Shown: in pieces, positions 8,641-20,734 of the stretch
Layout: every line of letters starts with the position of its first letter
How positions within the stretch are numbered: the stretch's first letter is position 1
NCBI RefSeq assembly: GCF_003325755.1
Contig: NZ_QORI02000009.1
Span: 124,001-188,000, forward strand
Length of the DNA stretch: 64,000 bases
Reading direction: 5' to 3'
DNA from: Pseudomonas sp. SST3
GTDB lineage: Bacteria; Pseudomonadota; Gammaproteobacteria; Pseudomonadales; Pseudomonadaceae
The notes under the pieces: model-generated
What the model was told of the DNA's origin: nothing
What the model saw: only the letters and a program-made list of their open reading frames with translations
Database searches by the model: none
Program-made: the position numbers and the translations under genes

Positions 8641-10194
8641 GTGAACCGGCCCGCATCCGTCAAGCCAGACAATTTCTTCCTGCTGATCTACCGTGCGCTG
8701 CGTCAGCACCGCGTTCCGCTGGTGCTGCGGGTGGCCAGTCACACGCTGTTGCTGGTCGCTCTGGCACTGATTATCTATGCCTGGGTGATGGGCATGCAGT
8801 TCAAACACGCTATGGAGCAGCAGGCCGATGCCCTGGGCCAGAGCCTGATGACGCAGACCGCCGCATCGGCGACCGATCTGCTGGTGGCCAATGACATTCT
8901 CAGTCTCAATGTTCTGCTGAGCAATCTGGTGAAGAACCCGCTGGTGGCGCACGCAGCGATTTACAGCGTCGACAATCGCGTGTTGGCTGAGTCAGGTTCA
9001 CGTCCGCAGCGAAATATGCTGGGCGACGAGGAGGGCCTCTACTCCACGCCTATCAGTTTTCAGGAGGTGATCGCCGGCCACCTGCGCATCAGCCTCGACA
9101 TGCGCCAATTCCAGCAACCAATGACCATCAGCCTGCAAAGTATGGGGCTGCTCAGCCTTATCCTGCTTGCGCTCACCCTTACCCTCAGCATGCGCCTGGG
9201 CCGGCAACTCTCGCTTCCCCTGATGCAGCTGCGCCTATGGCTGCGCGACCCGGACGATCCGGCACCCGGCGCAGGTCGGCAGGACGAGATTGGTGATCTG
9301 GCGCGGCAGCTTCAGGCACGCCTGGTACCCGAAGAGCCCGAGCCGGAGATCGAGCTGGACGACAGTATGCAGGACCTCTACTCGGCACACTTCGAGGTAC
9401 CTGCGCCAGCACCGGTCACCGGCTACCAGCACTCCGGGGTCGGGCCTGATGATCACCTCGATGAAGATCAAGACGCGGGTACGGCTGATCACCTCACCGA
9501 TGCAGAGATCCGCTCAGACGACTTCGACCCGTTCGATGACGATCCGCCATTTGAAGAAGTCCAAACGCAGCCAGTGGCAGCTCCGGTAATGGTCGCACCC
9601 AAACCGTCAGTCATGACGGGCAAAAGCGGGGTGCTGGCGATTCAGCTCGGTGCTCAGGAGCAACTCCGACGCCTGCCGCGCGCGCGGCTTACAGAGCTGC
9701 TGCAACGCTACCGCGATTGCCTGCAGCAGGCCGCAACCCTGTATCAGGCAGAACTGCACACCCTCAATGATGGCAGCAGCCTGATGCTGTTCCACAGCCA
9801 GGATGATGAGCAGAACTACCTGACCCATGCGATTTGCTGTGGCGAGCTGATGCGCGCACTCGGGCACGCCCTGCAGATCGAAGTAGCCGATAGCGGCATT
9901 ACACTACAGCTACAGCTAGGCCTGACCCAGGGCGAACGGCTCTACGACCTCAGCCAGGGCGATCTTCTGCTGAGTGAGCCGGCACAAGCCGCACTGGCCA
10001 TGTCCCAGCACAGCCGCAACCTGCTGCTTGTCGAGCGTGGTATTGGCGAAGACAGCCTGATTCGGCAACGGGCGCGCATCCGCCCCATCGCCAGCCCGGA
10101 GGGCGCCTGCTGCGTCGAGCGTCTGCTTGAACCTTATCCGTCCCTGCTCGAGCGCCAGCTCGCACGCATGCACGAGCTTCGTAGCCGAAGCTGA
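8641..10194 (+). CDS. SMP-family (YtjB/AhpA-like) membrane protein with acidic linker and cyclase-like C-terminus
   Basis: 517 residues. Two membrane segments (about 24-48 and 161-186) bracket a periplasmic sensor-like domain, the arrangement of the SMP/AhpA family, followed by a HAMP-like stretch. Residues about 228-320 are an unusual Asp/Glu/Pro-rich linker. The remainder (about 330-517) has a pattern like a degenerate class III nucleotidyl cyclase domain (LNDGSSLMLF, then ITLQLQLGLTQGE), without obvious metal-binding aspartates. The function is not known; a membrane sensor role is inferred. The GTG start at 8641 is the first good start and the ribosome site is weak. Confidence 0.7.
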   Translation: MNRPASVKPDNFFLLIYRALRQHRVPLVLRVASHTLLLVALALIIYAWVMGMQFKHAMEQQADALGQSLMTQTAASATDLLVANDILSLNVLLSNLVKNPLVAHAAIYSVDNRVLAESGSRPQRNMLGDEEGLYSTPISFQEVIAGHLRISLDMRQFQQPMTISLQSMGLLSLILLALTLTLSMRLGRQLSLPLMQLRLWLRDPDDPAPGAGRQDEIGDLARQLQARLVPEEPEPEIELDDSMQDLYSAHFEVPAPAPVTGYQHSGVGPDDHLDEDQDAGTADHLTDAEIRSDDFDPFDDDPPFEEVQTQPVAAPVMVAPKPSVMTGKSGVLAIQLGAQEQLRRLPRARLTELLQRYRDCLQQAATLYQAELHTLNDGSSLMLFHSQDDEQNYLTHAICCGELMRALGHALQIEVADSGITLQLQLGLTQGERLYDLSQGDLLLSEPAQAALAMSQHSRNLLLVERGIGEDSLIRQRARIRPIASPEGACCVERLLEPYPSLLERQLARMHELRSRS

Positions 10195-10355
10195 AGCCGG
10201 AACCAGTCCACTTCGATGACAGGCCTGGAGGTTTGTGCGGTGCCGCTCCTGGTGTGGCTGGCATCTGCATGGTCGCATCAAGGGGGAACGGATGAGACCA
10301 GCCCGCGCTTGAAGCGCAGCCGCTGACCAAACAACCTACCGCCAGGAATAGCCTG

Positions 10356-11051
10356 TCAGAAGCGAAACACTTCCAGATCGGTTCTGATCGGCTCGGCGGC
10401 GGGAATAGCCGGGGGTACCGGCTCGGATTTGCTTGGCGTCTTCACGCTGTTGCGCTTGCGCGGCGCCCTGGCTGCGACTGCCACTGGCTCGATGGCGGTG
10501 GCTATCATTTCACTCAATCGGTGCAACAGCTCACTTTGCGCGCGCACCTGGTCGCCGGTGCTGCCCTGGTGCTGTTCTTGCAACCGAACCAGACGACTGC
10601 TTTGACGCTTTCCTTGCTTGTCCAGCAAGCGCCAGTGGGCCTCAAGCACCGCGGGGTGCTGCGGACCAGAATCCAGCCGGGTGATTTCGAGCTCAACCCG
10701 CACGTCAGGATTGAAACCCTTGCTGCCTGGACTGAGTTCAAGGCTCTGCGTTTTCAGCCGCCAGGCCAGTTGACGCAGCAACAGCTGGTTCACGTTGCCT
10801 TGCAGGTCACCGGCCCAGCGCGCCTGTTGCACGTCAGGGGCCAGACCGCCATCCGACAGACGTTGCAGCAAGGCGTCATTCCGTAGATAGTCAGCCAGGA
10901 CCACAGGCCCGAGCAGTATCGCCGCGCCATCGTCCGCTGGCACAGGCATCTCGACGGCACCGTTGTCGAGCTGGTACATCGGCACTGGCTGGGTAACGCA
11001 ACCAGCGAGGCTGGCGCAGGCTAGCAGTAAAGCAGTTGTGAGGCGCTGCAC
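10356..11051 (-). CDS. PqiC/YmbA-like lipoprotein
   Basis: 231 residues with a lipoprotein signal peptide ending LAGC (Cys18). The body looks like the ABC-transport auxiliary (PqiC/YmbA, DUF330) fold, with the typical segment ILLGPVVLADYLRND and a C-terminal Leu-His-rich helix. PqiC proteins are outer-membrane lipoproteins of MCE-type lipid transport systems. No pqiA/pqiB partner is nearby. The final 45 residues are a basic, Pro-rich tail of low complexity. It stands alone between the SMP gene and parC. Confidence 0.7.
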   Translation of the reverse strand: MQRLTTALLLACASLAGCVTQPVPMYQLDNGAVEMPVPADDGAAILLGPVVLADYLRNDALLQRLSDGGLAPDVQQARWAGDLQGNVNQLLLRQLAWRLKTQSLELSPGSKGFNPDVRVELEITRLDSGPQHPAVLEAHWRLLDKQGKRQSSRLVRLQEQHQGSTGDQVRAQSELLHRLSEMIATAIEPVAVAARAPRKRNSVKTPSKSEPVPPAIPAAEPIRTDLEVFRF

Positions 11052-11261
11052 GTTCGTCTCTACCCTTGCACCGGACCCTGGCGACGTTTTAACTCAGCAG
11101 GCGTCTGTCCGCCGTGCTGCTGTCGATCACCCGCGGTCCCGTGCCGATTGTCAGTCCCGAAACGGCTGATGTTCAGCCGCTTCGGCGAATCGGTTGAAAA
11201 ATGAAGGTTGCTATCTTCCGTGAAACCGCCGTCGGAAGCCAGCCTATAGTGACCTCCTGAC

Positions 11262-13520
11262 TCAGCTCGCAACCTCGACCAGCAGCGCATCCACACGCTG
11301 GAAACCGCGTGGCAGCTTGTTTCCACGCCGGCCACGCTCGCCCTTGTAATGTTCCAGATCATCGGCCCTGAGCGACAGCGTGCGCTTACCGGCCTGCAAG
11401 ACCAGAGTCGCCCCCTCGGGCAGCACGGCGAGGTCCGTCAGATACTCTTCGCGGCTAGCTACGCGATCGCCGGGGATGCCGATGATCTTGTTGCCCTTGC
11501 CTTTGCCCAGTTGCGGCAGGTCGCGGATCGGGAATACCAGCAGGCGGCCCTCCGTCGTGACCGCGGCCAGCCAATCCTGGTCGCGATTCTTCAACGGTCG
11601 CGGCGCCACCACGCGCGCGCCAGCCGGCAGCGACAGCAGCGCCTTGCCGGCCTTGTTCTTGGCCTGAAGATCCTCACCCTTGACCACGAAGCCGTAGCCG
11701 GCATCGGATGCGATCACATACAGCGCATCGTCATCAGGCAGCAGCACGCATTCGAAACTGGCGCCGGGTGGCGGCGTCAGCCGCCCGGTCAACGGCTCAC
11801 CCTGCCCGCGCGCCGAAGGTAGCGAATGCGCCGCCAGCGAATAGCTGCGGCCGCTCGAATCGATGAACACGGCGTATTGGTTGGAACGACCCGCGGCGGC
11901 GCCTCTGAAGCCATCACCGGCCTTGTACGAGAGCCCGGTCGCGTCGATGTCGTGGCCCTTGGCGCAACGCGCCCAGCCCTTTTCAGAAATCACCACGGTG
12001 ACCGGCTCGGAAGGCAGCAGTTCATTTTCCGAGAGCGCCCGGGCCTCGGCCCGCGCGACGATGGGCGAACGCCGGTCATCACCATAGGTTTCAGCGTCGG
12101 CGATCAGCTCCTTGCGCACCAGCTTCTTCAGCTTGGCCTCGCTGCCGAGCAGCGCCAATAGTTTCTCGCGCTCCTTGGCCAGTTCGTCCTGCTCGCCGCG
12201 AATCTTCATCTCCTCAAGCCGCGCCAGCTGACGCAGGCGCGTGTCGAGAATGTAGTCAGCCTGCAATTCGGACAGTTCGAAACGCGCCATCAGCACCGGC
12301 TTGGGCTGGTCCTCGGTGCGGATGATGTGGATCACCTCGTCGAGGTTGAGGAAGGCCACCAACAAGCCTTCCAACAGGTGCAGGCGCTTCTCGACCTTGT
12401 CCAGACGGAACTGCAGACGGCGGCGCACGGTACCGATGCGGTAGGTGAGCCATTCGCTCAGCAGTACCTTGAGGTTCTTCACCTGCGGCCGGCCATCGAG
12501 GCCAATAACGTTGGTATTGACCCGGTAGCTGGATTCCAGCTCCGTGGTGGCGAACAGGTGTTGCATCAATTCGTCGGCATCGACCCGGTTGGAGCGCGGG
12601 ATGATGACGATTCGACAGGGGTTCTCGTGATCCGACTCATCGCGCAGATCAGCGACCATCGGCAGCTTCTTGGCCTGCATCTGCGCGGCGATCTGCTCCA
12701 GCACTTTGGAGCCAGACACCTGATGCGGCAACGAAGTGACCACGATATCGCCATCTTCGACGCGGTACACAGCGCGCATGCGTACCGAGCCGCGGCCGGT
12801 CTCGTAGATTTTCAGCAGGTCGGCGCGTGGCGTGACGATCTCCGCTTCGGTCGGATAATCAGGACCCTGAACATGCTCGCAGAGCTGTTCCACCGACGTC
12901 CCCGGCTCGTCGAGCAGGCGCACACAGGCGGCGGCGACTTCGCGCAGGTTATGCGGCGGCACGTCGGTGGCCATGCCCACGGCAATACCAGTCGTGCCGT
13001 TGAGCAGCAGGTTGGGCAGGCGCGCCGGCAAAGTCGCCGGCTCGTTGAGCGTGCCGTCGAAGTTCGGCACCCAGTCCACGGTGCCCTGCCCCAGCTCCGT
13101 CAGCAGCACTTCCGAATAGCGCGACAGGCGTGCTTCGGTGTAGCGCATCGCGGCGAAGGATTTCGGATCGTCCGGCGCCCCCCAGTTCCCCTGGCCGTCG
13201 ACCAGGGTGTAGCGATAGCTGAACGGCTGAGCCATCAGCACCATGGCTTCATAACAGGCCGAATCACCGTGAGGGTGGAACTTGCCGAGCACATCACCCA
13301 CCGTCCGCGCCGACTTCTTGTGCTTCGAATCGGCGTTCAGCCCCAGTTCGCTCATCGCATAGATGATGCGCCGCTGCACGGGCTTGAGCCCGTCGCCGAT
13401 ATGCGGCAGTGCGCGATCCATGATCACGTACATCGAGTAGTTGAGGTAAGCCTGCTCGGTAAACTCGGCGAGGGAGCGACGCTCCACGCCGTCCAGGCTT
13501 AGGTCGATAGTTTCGCTCAT
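11262..13520 (-). CDS. parC: DNA topoisomerase IV subunit A
   Basis: ParC subunit, which cuts and religates DNA during decatenation of daughter chromosomes. At 752 residues it has the breakage-reunion domain with catalytic Tyr127 (MRYTEA) and the C-terminal beta-pinwheel. The quinolone-resistance region reads [10 protein letters not shown] with Ser87 and Glu91 unchanged, so no common resistance substitution is present. It overlaps the downstream-reading aspartic protease gene by four bases (stop of the protease and start of parC), and parE lies two genes upstream. Confidence 0.97.
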   Translation of the reverse strand: MSETIDLSLDGVERRSLAEFTEQAYLNYSMYVIMDRALPHIGDGLKPVQRRIIYAMSELGLNADSKHKKSARTVGDVLGKFHPHGDSACYEAMVLMAQPFSYRYTLVDGQGNWGAPDDPKSFAAMRYTEARLSRYSEVLLTELGQGTVDWVPNFDGTLNEPATLPARLPNLLLNGTTGIAVGMATDVPPHNLREVAAACVRLLDEPGTSVEQLCEHVQGPDYPTEAEIVTPRADLLKIYETGRGSVRMRAVYRVEDGDIVVTSLPHQVSGSKVLEQIAAQMQAKKLPMVADLRDESDHENPCRIVIIPRSNRVDADELMQHLFATTELESSYRVNTNVIGLDGRPQVKNLKVLLSEWLTYRIGTVRRRLQFRLDKVEKRLHLLEGLLVAFLNLDEVIHIIRTEDQPKPVLMARFELSELQADYILDTRLRQLARLEEMKIRGEQDELAKEREKLLALLGSEAKLKKLVRKELIADAETYGDDRRSPIVARAEARALSENELLPSEPVTVVISEKGWARCAKGHDIDATGLSYKAGDGFRGAAAGRSNQYAVFIDSSGRSYSLAAHSLPSARGQGEPLTGRLTPPPGASFECVLLPDDDALYVIASDAGYGFVVKGEDLQAKNKAGKALLSLPAGARVVAPRPLKNRDQDWLAAVTTEGRLLVFPIRDLPQLGKGKGNKIIGIPGDRVASREEYLTDLAVLPEGATLVLQAGKRTLSLRADDLEHYKGERGRRGNKLPRGFQRVDALLVEVAS

Positions 13521-14040
13521 GGTCGATCCGTGGCGTGTTGGCGCAGCACCAGAGTGCCCGCGCGCTGAGTGAATTCGAGTTGTTTCAGGGCGCTCATGCC
13601 GAGCAGCACCTGTTCGCCGCCAAAGCCTGGCGCGATGAGAGCACGCACATCGTGCAGCACGATGTCCCCCAAGGTGAGGCTATCGAGCATCGTACGATAA
13701 CCGGTGGTCTGACCGTTGGCGGTCTGCAGCGCCACGGGGGCGCCACGGGGTAGACCGAGGCGCTCCGCCTGCTCGGCAGGTATCGCCACGTCCGTAGCAC
13801 CGGTATCCAATAGAAAGGTGACCGGTTCGCCGTTGATCAGCCCGTCAGCGACGAAGTGGCCCTGAATGTTGCTTTCCAGCCGTACCTCGATCTGGTCGCC
13901 GCGCACCACTGAAACGGGTTCACGATTGGGATTGAAACGGCTCTGCTCCCAATCGCCAAAAAAACGAGTGGCCAGCAGCAGCCCTGCGCCCCACGCCAGC
14001 ACCAGCATGACGCGGCCGGCACGGCGGCCGGCAGGCTGGG

Positions 14041-14044
<4 letters not shown>
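13517..14044 (-). CDS. TIGR02281-type retropepsin-like aspartic protease, membrane anchored
   Basis: 175 residues with one N-terminal membrane segment (about 12-30) and a retropepsin-like domain containing the catalytic triad [12 protein letters not shown], i.e. the Asp-Thr-Gly motif. This clan AA family is widespread in pseudomonads between the parC and parE genes; its substrate is unknown to me. The gene overlaps its neighbours on both sides by four bases (13517-13520 with parC and 14041-14044 with the phytase-like gene), indicating a translationally coupled operon parE - phytase-like - protease - parC. Confidence 0.8.
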
Positions 14045-16924
<2,880 letters not shown>

Positions 16925-17542
16925 TTATAAATCGGAAAAATCGAGTTCAGCAAAGATGGCCGGGTCGAAGCCGGCAAAGGCCAGCAACGCAGGAAGCCGC
17001 TCGGCGAAACTCTGGAAGCCATGATCGCCGCCGGCTTGAATGCGCACGGCGCAGCCCTTGTAGAAATCTGCCGCGTGGCGGTAGTCCAGCGTCTCGTCAC
17101 CGGTTTGCAGCCAGACCTGGTAGCGCTCGGCATCCTGAGGTGATGGGGCTTCCAGTTCGGACAGGGCGACGACGTGATCCTCGGTCAGATCCCAGACCTC
17201 ACCCGAATAGAGATTGGTCTGCGGCCCGAGATAACCGTCAAAGCGACGATGCGGCGCCACGGCCGGATTGATCAGCAAAGCCTTGAGGCCATGGTGTTCG
17301 GCGAGGTGCGTTGCATAGTATCCGCCGAGCGAGCTGCCGACCAGCACGGGACGCCCCAGCTCGGCGATTGCCGCTTCCAGCTGGGCGATGGCCTGCCGCG
17401 GATGATGATGCAATGCCGGCACTCGAAGCCTCGCGCCCATGCCGATACGCTCGAGCGCTGCGGTCAGCTGGCTGGCCTTGTGCGAAAGCGGAGAGCTGTT
17501 GAGGCCGTGCATGTAAAGAATGGCGGGCTGCGTGCTGATCAT
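16925..17542 (-). CDS. YqiA-like esterase (alpha/beta hydrolase)
   Basis: 205-residue alpha/beta hydrolase of the YqiA (UPF0227) family. It has the N-terminal ILYMHGLNSSP segment, the nucleophile elbow VGSSLGG and the C-terminal GGDHGF with the catalytic His. YqiA-type proteins hydrolyse short acyl esters, though the natural substrate is unclear. The start is ATG at 17542; a longer upstream frame reads into the AAGCTGG repeats and is discarded. It lies just upstream of parE and just downstream of cpdA, the usual pseudomonad order. Confidence 0.85.
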   Translation of the reverse strand: MISTQPAILYMHGLNSSPLSHKASQLTAALERIGMGARLRVPALHHHPRQAIAQLEAAIAELGRPVLVGSSLGGYYATHLAEHHGLKALLINPAVAPHRRFDGYLGPQTNLYSGEVWDLTEDHVVALSELEAPSPQDAERYQVWLQTGDETLDYRHAADFYKGCAVRIQAGGDHGFQSFAERLPALLAFAGFDPAIFAELDFSDL

Positions 17543-17601
17543 GCGGGTTCGCTGAGCTGACAAAAGACAGGAAAGGCTACTAGGCGAGGCGCGCGTGCTG
17601 C

Positions 17602-17643
17602 AAGCTGGAAGCTGGAAGCTGGAAGCTGGAAGCTGGAAGCTGG
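17602..17643. repeat. Six tandem copies of a 7-bp unit
   Basis: Six perfect copies of AAGCTGG in a row, followed by CTGGCCAG at 17640-17647 and again at 17654-17661. The array lies in the gap between cpdA (stop at 17701) and the yqiA-like gene (start at 17542), both on the minus strand. A 7-base unit cannot keep a frame, so it is non-coding. Copy number is likely to vary between strains. Confidence 0.9.
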
Positions 17644-17700
17644 CCAGTGTGTGGCTGGCCAGCACCAATGTTCTTTTGCTTCGGGCTGGGCGTGGAGCTA

Positions 17701-18516
17701 TCAATACCCTTTGACGCTGTAGTCGACCTCGAAATCGATGCCAACCACTCGCGAGACACCGGTCTCAAGTGCTCCGTCGGCATACAGGCGCAGCCAGCGG
17801 TAGCCCGGCGCACGTGTATCAACCTGAAAATCCTCGCTGCCAGGCGTGAACTGCACGCCGGTCGACGGAGTGGCCAACAATCGAACACCGCTGCGCCAGT
17901 CGTCGAACTCCTGATGAATGTGTCCCCAGACCAACGCTTTAACGCAGCTGAAGCGATCGAGGACCTCGAACAGCGCTTCGCGATTATGCAGCCCGATACT
18001 GTCCATCCAGCGACTGCCGATCATGACCGGATGATGATGCAGACAGACCAGATGGGGCCGTTCCGGAGCCTGTAACAGGGTTTTCTCCAATAGCTCCAAC
18101 TGATCGTCACGAAGCATGCCGAAGACCGAGCCGGGAACCAGCGTATCCAGCATCACCACGCGCCAGGTGCCGATTTCGAGAACGGGAGCCATCAACTGGC
18201 TCTCACCAGCCGCCTGCCGCATTGCATCCAGTTCGTCGTGATTACCGGGGCACCAGCGCACGGGCGCTTCGATGCGCTCGGAGAGCTGTCTGAACCGTTC
18301 ATAAGAAGCGACCGAGCCGTCCTGAGACAAATCCCCGGTGGCCAACATCAGGTCCACGCGAGGTTGCTCGTCAAGGATCAGATCGACTACCCGCTGCAGG
18401 CTTTCAGCCGTATCCATGCCCAGCAGCTTGCCACCCGTCTCGGCAAACAGATGGCTGTCGGTGAGCTGCACGAGCAGTACCGAATCCTTTTCAGCAGTGG
18501 GGGGCGCAGCAGCCAA
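17701..18516 (-). CDS. cpdA: 3',5'-cyclic AMP phosphodiesterase
   Basis: Cytoplasmic metallophosphoesterase that hydrolyses cAMP and so limits Vfr/CRP signalling. The 271 residues show the metal motifs in order: LTDSHLF (D-x-H), GDLSQDG, PGNHDE, HHHP and GHIHQEF. The start is taken as TTG at 18516, seven bases after a strong AAAGGAG site; the longer frame up to 18594 has no ribosome site. A weak start with a strong ribosome site may hold expression at a set level. It is followed by the yqiA-like esterase gene. Confidence 0.92.
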   Translation of the reverse strand: MAAAPPTAEKDSVLLVQLTDSHLFAETGGKLLGMDTAESLQRVVDLILDEQPRVDLMLATGDLSQDGSVASYERFRQLSERIEAPVRWCPGNHDELDAMRQAAGESQLMAPVLEIGTWRVVMLDTLVPGSVFGMLRDDQLELLEKTLLQAPERPHLVCLHHHPVMIGSRWMDSIGLHNREALFEVLDRFSCVKALVWGHIHQEFDDWRSGVRLLATPSTGVQFTPGSEDFQVDTRAPGYRWLRLYADGALETGVSRVVGIDFEVDYSVKGY

Positions 18517-18717
18517 GACCCGTCTCCTTTGGCGAAATTGCGGAGGAATTATGGTGGCTCGGAGATGCAGGGGTAAACCACGCGATGCGGGCATGCATCA
18601 CAGATCGGGCTGCACGCGCTTCAGTACCGGGCTGGCGACGAACGGTTGTCAAATATTCGTGCTTCTGCTTTTTCTGCGTCCAGATGTAGCTTGTGGCTTT
18701 CAGCTGAAGCGCCGCAA

Positions 18718-19164
18718 TCAAAGCACCGGCTCGAGCTCATGACCACAGGCCAGACAATGACCGAGCCATTCGCCGAGGAACAGGTTGAGCTGATTTTTCT
18801 CGTCAGGCTGGTGCATCTGCGCGTTGGGATAGCTATAGATGCCGCGGAAACGCCGGGCATGCTCGGCACTGATCACTTCAGCCATACGTGCATCGTGATA
18901 GACCCGCACATCCATCTGCGGCACTGGCAGCCAAGGCAGGCAGTCCTGCTGACTGATCTGCACGGTGGTGGTATAGGGGCAGCTCTCCACGACTTTCAGT
19001 ACGAGCACGCCCAACAGCCGGTCACCCTGGCTCATCGCAATCCGGCGTGTATCGGGCTGGCTACGCATGTCGGGCAGCAGACGCATCAGCCGCATGTAAT
19101 TCGCTTCGCACGCCGCCTGCAGTTCCAGCAGGTCGACGCGGTACCGTTCGCGCGTCTGCCTCAT
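18718..19164 (-). CDS. DUF1249 family protein
   Basis: 148-residue cytoplasmic protein of the DUF1249 (YqiB-like) family, recognisable from ACEANYMRLMRLLP at the start and QMHQPDEKNQLNLFLGEWL near the end, closing with a CxxCGHE segment. No enzymatic function is known. The start is ATG at 19164, seven bases after a run of six G, and it overlaps the Nudix gene stop (ATGA), so the two are translationally coupled. The same pair with cpdA exists in Escherichia coli (nudF-yqiB-cpdA-yqiA), which supports the assignment. Confidence 0.88.
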   Translation of the reverse strand: MRQTRERYRVDLLELQAACEANYMRLMRLLPDMRSQPDTRRIAMSQGDRLLGVLVLKVVESCPYTTTVQISQQDCLPWLPVPQMDVRVYHDARMAEVISAEHARRFRGIYSYPNAQMHQPDEKNQLNLFLGEWLGHCLACGHELEPVL

Positions 19165-19778
19165 GTCCATGCCCCCCTGATCTCGTCGCGATTCAAAGCC
19201 AGCCACTGCAGCGCGATGATGCTTGCGGCGTTGTCGATGCCGCCATCGCGCACGGCCTGCAACGCCCGCTGCACCGACCAGACATGTACACGGATATCCT
19301 CACCCTCTTCATCCAGGCCAAACACGCCGCCCGCATTGGAGCTGTCGCAATGCCCGACATAAAGGTGCACGCGCTCAGTGCTGCCACCCGGCGATGGGAA
19401 GTAGGTGGTCACCGGCCACAGCTCGGCCACTTCCAGCCCGGCTTCCTCGATCGCTTCGCGACGTGCTACTTCCTCGGGCTGCTCGTTCTTGTCGATCAGA
19501 CCCGCCACCAGCTCGATCAGCCAAGGATTATCGACCTTGCCTATCGCACCGACCCGGAACTGTTCAATCAGCACGACCTCATCGCGGCGAGGGTCGTAGG
19601 GCAACACGCAGACCGCATCGTGACGAACGAACAGCTCGCGCTCCAACTGCCGACCCATGCCGCCGCTGAACAGGCGATGCCGCAGCTGCAGGCGATCCAG
19701 GCGATAGAAGCCGCTGAAGCATTGCTCTCGCTCAATGATCTCGACATCATCCGGGCCGGATTTGAATGTATCAGTCAT
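19161..19778 (-). CDS. nudF: ADP-ribose pyrophosphatase (Nudix hydrolase)
   Basis: 205-residue Nudix hydrolase expected to cleave ADP-ribose to AMP and ribose 5-phosphate. The Nudix box is complete from GLIDKNE to REAIEEAGL, matching GX5EX7REUXEEXGU exactly. The region before it carries the family-typical LIEQFRVGA and the one after it the PSPGGSTERVHLY segment that marks the ADP-ribose-type subfamily. It heads the minus-strand run nudF - DUF1249 - cpdA - yqiA. The E. coli order is the same. Confidence 0.92.
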   Translation of the reverse strand: MTDTFKSGPDDVEIIEREQCFSGFYRLDRLQLRHRLFSGGMGRQLERELFVRHDAVCVLPYDPRRDEVVLIEQFRVGAIGKVDNPWLIELVAGLIDKNEQPEEVARREAIEEAGLEVAELWPVTTYFPSPGGSTERVHLYVGHCDSSNAGGVFGLDEEGEDIRVHVWSVQRALQAVRDGGIDNAASIIALQWLALNRDEIRGAWT

Positions 19779-19993
19779 GTATCACTCACATATCGGTTTG
19801 TCCGCGCCAGCCTGGCGGGGAAAGGCTGCAACCGTCACGGCGTGAGCGGTCTCTCAGGTGTCATCCTAGCGCGCCGTTTATTCAGGCGCAGCCCTTTGCA
19901 GACCACTCGCATCGGTAAAAATTACCGGGCGCCCGCTTACGAACTTCGCTCACCGAAGGCACTCGAAACCGCACCGCAGTCACCACAAGAGCC

Positions 19994-20734
19994 ATGAAAT
20001 CATTGATGCCCTTTCGCCAAGCCCTCCCACTGATCGCGCTCAGCCTGCTACTCAGCGCCTGCCAGCACTTTCGCAGCGAATCACCTGTCGAGGTTCGGCA
20101 GGCCATCAGCGAGCAGCGCCCTGCCGGTTGCTCCGAGCAGGACGACAACTGCCCGCTGGTCAACATCGATACCCATCTGTTCGTCGATGAGCCTGCGCTG
20201 AACGCCCTGATCGACGAGCGGTTGCGCAAGATGACCGTGAACAACCCTGACGCCGAGTTGCCGGCGACGCTGGAGGGCTACCAGCGCGACTTTCTGCGCG
20301 ACGCCGAGCGGGGCTGGAGCAGCTACCTACAGGCCAAGCTGCGCGAGCAACATGATTCGCTGCTGGTCATCGAGTTGTCGAGTTATCTCTATACCGGCGG
20401 CGCCCACGGCATGCCGGGTCGCGGCTTCATCAACTATGACCGTGAACAGGACCGCGAGCTGGGGCTCGCCGACATCCTCGTCCCGGGCAAGGAAGGCGCC
20501 TTCTGGCGCGCCGCCGCACAGGCGCATCAGCGCTGGCTGTTGGCCAACCAGCATGACGCCGAATTCGCTCGGCAGTGGCCCTTCCAGCGGACCTCCAATA
20601 TCGCGCTGCTACGCGACAAAGTGCTGCTCAAATATGACGTCTACAGCATCGCGCCCTATTCGAGCGGCCATCCAGAGCTGGAGATCCCCTACGAAGCGCT
20701 CGAAGCTATTGTGAAACCGGCGTACCTGCCGTAG
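19994..20734 (+). CDS. DUF3298/RsiV-like lipoprotein
   Basis: 246-residue lipoprotein with lipobox LSAC (Cys23). The mature part has the PdaC/DUF4163 plus DUF3298 layout: a central ELSSYLYTGGAHGM segment, GFINYDREQDRELGL, and a C-terminal region with IAPYSSGHPELEIPYEAL. Such domains occur in periplasmic or outer-membrane proteins including anti-sigma factor RsiV, but the function here is unknown. It is convergent with the transporter gene and their coding ends overlap by 29 bases (20706-20734). Confidence 0.8.
   Translation: MKSLMPFRQALPLIALSLLLSACQHFRSESPVEVRQAISEQRPAGCSEQDDNCPLVNIDTHLFVDEPALNALIDERLRKMTVNNPDAELPATLEGYQRDFLRDAERGWSSYLQAKLREQHDSLLVIELSSYLYTGGAHGMPGRGFINYDREQDRELGLADILVPGKEGAFWRAAAQAHQRWLLANQHDAEFARQWPFQRTSNIALLRDKVLLKYDVYSIAPYSSGHPELEIPYEALEAIVKPAYLP

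Noticed and set aside
13251..13263. Checked the ParC quinolone-resistance region for substitutions
   Set aside because: Ser87 and Glu91 are both wild type; no resistance change is seen.
12327..13502. Open frame of 391 codons opposite parC
   Set aside because: Antisense to a certain, conserved gene; no ribosome site and composition typical of a shadow frame.
17602..17643. Tandem array considered as CRISPR
   Set aside because: Units are 7 bases with no spacers, and no cas genes are near; simple tandem repeat.
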